Assembly: GCA_900543705.1 (NCBI GenBank)
Contig: UQSL01000051.1
Location: 1 to 14,171, forward strand
Reading direction: 5' to 3'
Source of the DNA: an uncultured Oscillospiraceae bacterium
GTDB taxonomy: Bacteria; Bacillota; Clostridia; Oscillospirales; Ruminococcaceae
Length of the DNA: 14,171 nucleotides
Position numbers and translations under genes: made by a program. Below the pieces are notes generated by a model that did no database searches, was not told where the DNA came from, and saw only the letters and a program-made list of their open reading frames with translations. Shown one piece after another: positions 13,085-14,171 of this stretch; the first letter of the stretch is position 1, and each line of letters opens with the position of its first letter.

Positions 13085-13972
13085 ATGGAGTATATCCCTG
13101 CCAAGACAATTATTACCCGTACCAAAAGCACGGCATGGTTTGGGTACGACTACAACATGAACCTGTACAAGGGCTGCTGCCATGGGTGTATCTACTGCGA
13201 CAGCCGCAGTGAATGTTACGGTGTTGCGGATTTTGACCAGGTGCGCGCCAAAGAAAACGCCCTGCAAATCGTCCGGGACGAATTGCGCCGAAAGGTCAAA
13301 ACCGGCGTGGTGGGAACCGGCGCGATGAGCGACCCCTATAATCCCTTTGAGAAGGAGCTCTGCCTGACACGCCACTCGCTGGAACTGCTTAACGCCTTTG
13401 GATTTGGCGTGGGGATTGCGACCAAAAGCGATTTGATTTTGCGGGATATCGATATCCTCACCGAGATTGCTACCCACTCCCCGGTCATGTGTAAAGTGAC
13501 GATTACCACCAGCGACGACAGCCTCTGTAAAATGATTGAGCCGCACGTCGCAAAGTCCTCCCGCCGTTTTGAAGTGCTCGGGCAACTATCAGAGCAGGGA
13601 CTGTTCACCGGCATCCTGTTGATGCCCGTCCTCCCCTTTTTGGAGGACAGCGAGCACAACGTCCGGGAAATCGTCAGGCTCGCAAAGCGGGCGAACGTGC
13701 GCTTTATTTACCCTGCCTTCGGGATGACTCTGCGGCAAAACCAGCGGGAATGGTATTATCATAAGCTCGACGAATGTTTTCCTGCGCAAAACCTGAGGGA
13801 GCGCTATGAGAAAACCTATGGGATCCGCTACGAATGCCGCAGCCCCCGGGCAAGGGAATTGTGGAACCTTTTCGCACATGACTGCGATGAGGCGGGAATC
13901 TTGTATAAGATGCAGGATATCGTCCGGGCAAACCATCTGGGCTATGAATCCGGGCAGCTCCGGTTTTTCTAA
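13085..13972 (+). CDS. Radical SAM protein of the SPL (spore photoproduct lyase-like) family
   Basis: This 295-residue radical SAM enzyme (COG1533 family) binds a [4Fe-4S] cluster through CX3CX2C at Cys31, Cys35 and Cys38, within GCCHGCIYCDSRS, and cleaves S-adenosylmethionine to a 5'-deoxyadenosyl radical. The N-terminus MEYIPAKTIITRTK and the GAMSDPYNPFE segment (about 79-89) are characteristic of this SPL-like subfamily. The true DNA-repair SplB is longer, so this is a relative of unknown substrate, not proven lyase activity. The extra Cys32 adjoining the cluster motif is common in the subfamily. GGAGGAG (13074-13080) is 4 bases before the ATG. The enzyme is intact, although its upstream partner is a relic. 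Confidence 0.9.
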   Translation: MEYIPAKTIITRTKSTAWFGYDYNMNLYKGCCHGCIYCDSRSECYGVADFDQVRAKENALQIVRDELRRKVKTGVVGTGAMSDPYNPFEKELCLTRHSLELLNAFGFGVGIATKSDLILRDIDILTEIATHSPVMCKVTITTSDDSLCKMIEPHVAKSSRRFEVLGQLSEQGLFTGILLMPVLPFLEDSEHNVREIVRLAKRANVRFIYPAFGMTLRQNQREWYYHKLDECFPAQNLRERYEKTYGIRYECRSPRARELWNLFAHDCDEAGILYKMQDIVRANHLGYESGQLRFF

Positions 13973-14009
13973 GGTTATTCCAGTGGCTGGCTTTGCCGGA
14001 ACATCATAA

Positions 14010-14050
14010 ACAAAAACCCATTCGCCAAATATGGGCGGATGGGTTTTTGT
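14010..14050. terminator. Strong bidirectional intrinsic terminator
   Basis: ACAAAAACCCAT (14010-14021) pairs with ATGGGTTTTTGT (14039-14050), extended inside by CGCC / GGGCG. The 3' arm carries a T-run on both strands. It ends the radical SAM transcript 38 bases after its stop and insulates it from the promoter to the right. Confidence 0.88.
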
Positions 14051-14059
14051 AAATTTCTC

Positions 14060-14090
14060 TTGACCTTACCACAGTGTCAGGGTATATGAT
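14060..14090 (+). promoter_or_regulatory. MerR-family-type promoter with 19-bp spacer
   Basis: TTGACC (14060-14065) and TATGAT (14085-14090) are separated by 19 bases, the overlong spacer that MerR-type activators correct by twisting DNA. Within the spacer, ACCTTAC and GTCAGGGT form an imperfect dyad centred between the two hexamers, the usual binding site. MerR itself is not encoded in the window, so its gene probably lies just to the right. Confidence 0.7.
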
Positions 14091-14096
14091 ACAAAC

Positions 14097-14110
14097 AAGA
14101 ACCGGTTCTT
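14097..14110. repeat. Perfect 14-bp palindrome
   Basis: AAGAACCGGTTCTT is its own reverse complement and lies 7 bases after the MerR-type -10, over or just after the transcription start. It could be a second operator. No other copy was seen in the window. Confidence 0.55.
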
Positions 14111-14171
14111 AAATGTGAAAGACCTGCTAACAAAAGTCAAGTAGGAATTTAAAATATCTTGGTTCATAGAA

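Overview
The window looks like a chromosomal stretch from a Gram-positive member of the Clostridia, probably an Oscillospiraceae/Ruminococcaceae-type gut or anaerobic bacterium. The grounds are strong AGGAGG-type ribosome sites, mid-range base composition with AT-rich intergenic DNA, a spore-photoproduct-lyase-like radical SAM gene, and Firmicutes-style regulators. The genus cannot be fixed from sequence alone.

Left flank (1-3080): a low-density, eroding region. It holds a 28-codon leader ORF with two competing hairpins, which runs into a broken GNAT acetyltransferase gene (lost start codon, frameshift and internal stop). Next come a tRNA-Arg(CCG) with its own promoter-like sequence and terminator, and then a short C-terminal relic of a Cof-type HAD phosphatase. 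A minus-strand XRE/S24 repressor-like gene follows, whose S24 domain appears to have lost its Ser/Lys catalytic dyad. About 1 kb with no confident gene comes next. It contains a divergent promoter/operator, repeats, hairpins, a second forward promoter-like site, and the -35/-10 of the polysaccharide operon.

Centre (3081-12870): a tightly packed plus-strand cell-surface polysaccharide operon. In order it encodes three GT2 glycosyltransferases, a Wzy/O-antigen-ligase-type membrane protein, RmlA, RmlD, RmlB, a fourth GT2 enzyme, RmlC and a Wzx-type flippase. Start/stop overlaps of 1-4 bases link 5411/6835/7713/9656. RmlA, B, C and D together make dTDP-L-rhamnose; the GT2 enzymes would assemble a rhamnose-containing repeat unit on a lipid carrier, Wzx would flip it and the Wzy-like protein would polymerise or ligate it. 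The initiating sugar-phosphate transferase, chain-length regulator and wall-attachment enzyme are not in the window. A large hairpin with a T-run separates rmlC from wzx and could tune flippase expression.

Right flank (12871-14171): an internally deleted relic of a GyrI-like effector-binding protein (its N-terminus fused to its C-terminus) lies directly upstream of an intact radical SAM gene of the SPL family. A strong bidirectional terminator follows. At the edge is a MerR-family-type promoter with the diagnostic 19-bp spacer, followed by a 14-bp perfect palindrome. The gene it drives is outside the window or broken.

No CRISPR array, insertion sequence or complete defence system was seen. 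The most interesting points are the repressor with an apparently dead self-cleavage site, the leader/attenuator architecture at the left edge, the internally deleted GyrI relic beside the radical SAM gene and MerR-type promoter, and the long element-rich leader ahead of the polysaccharide operon.
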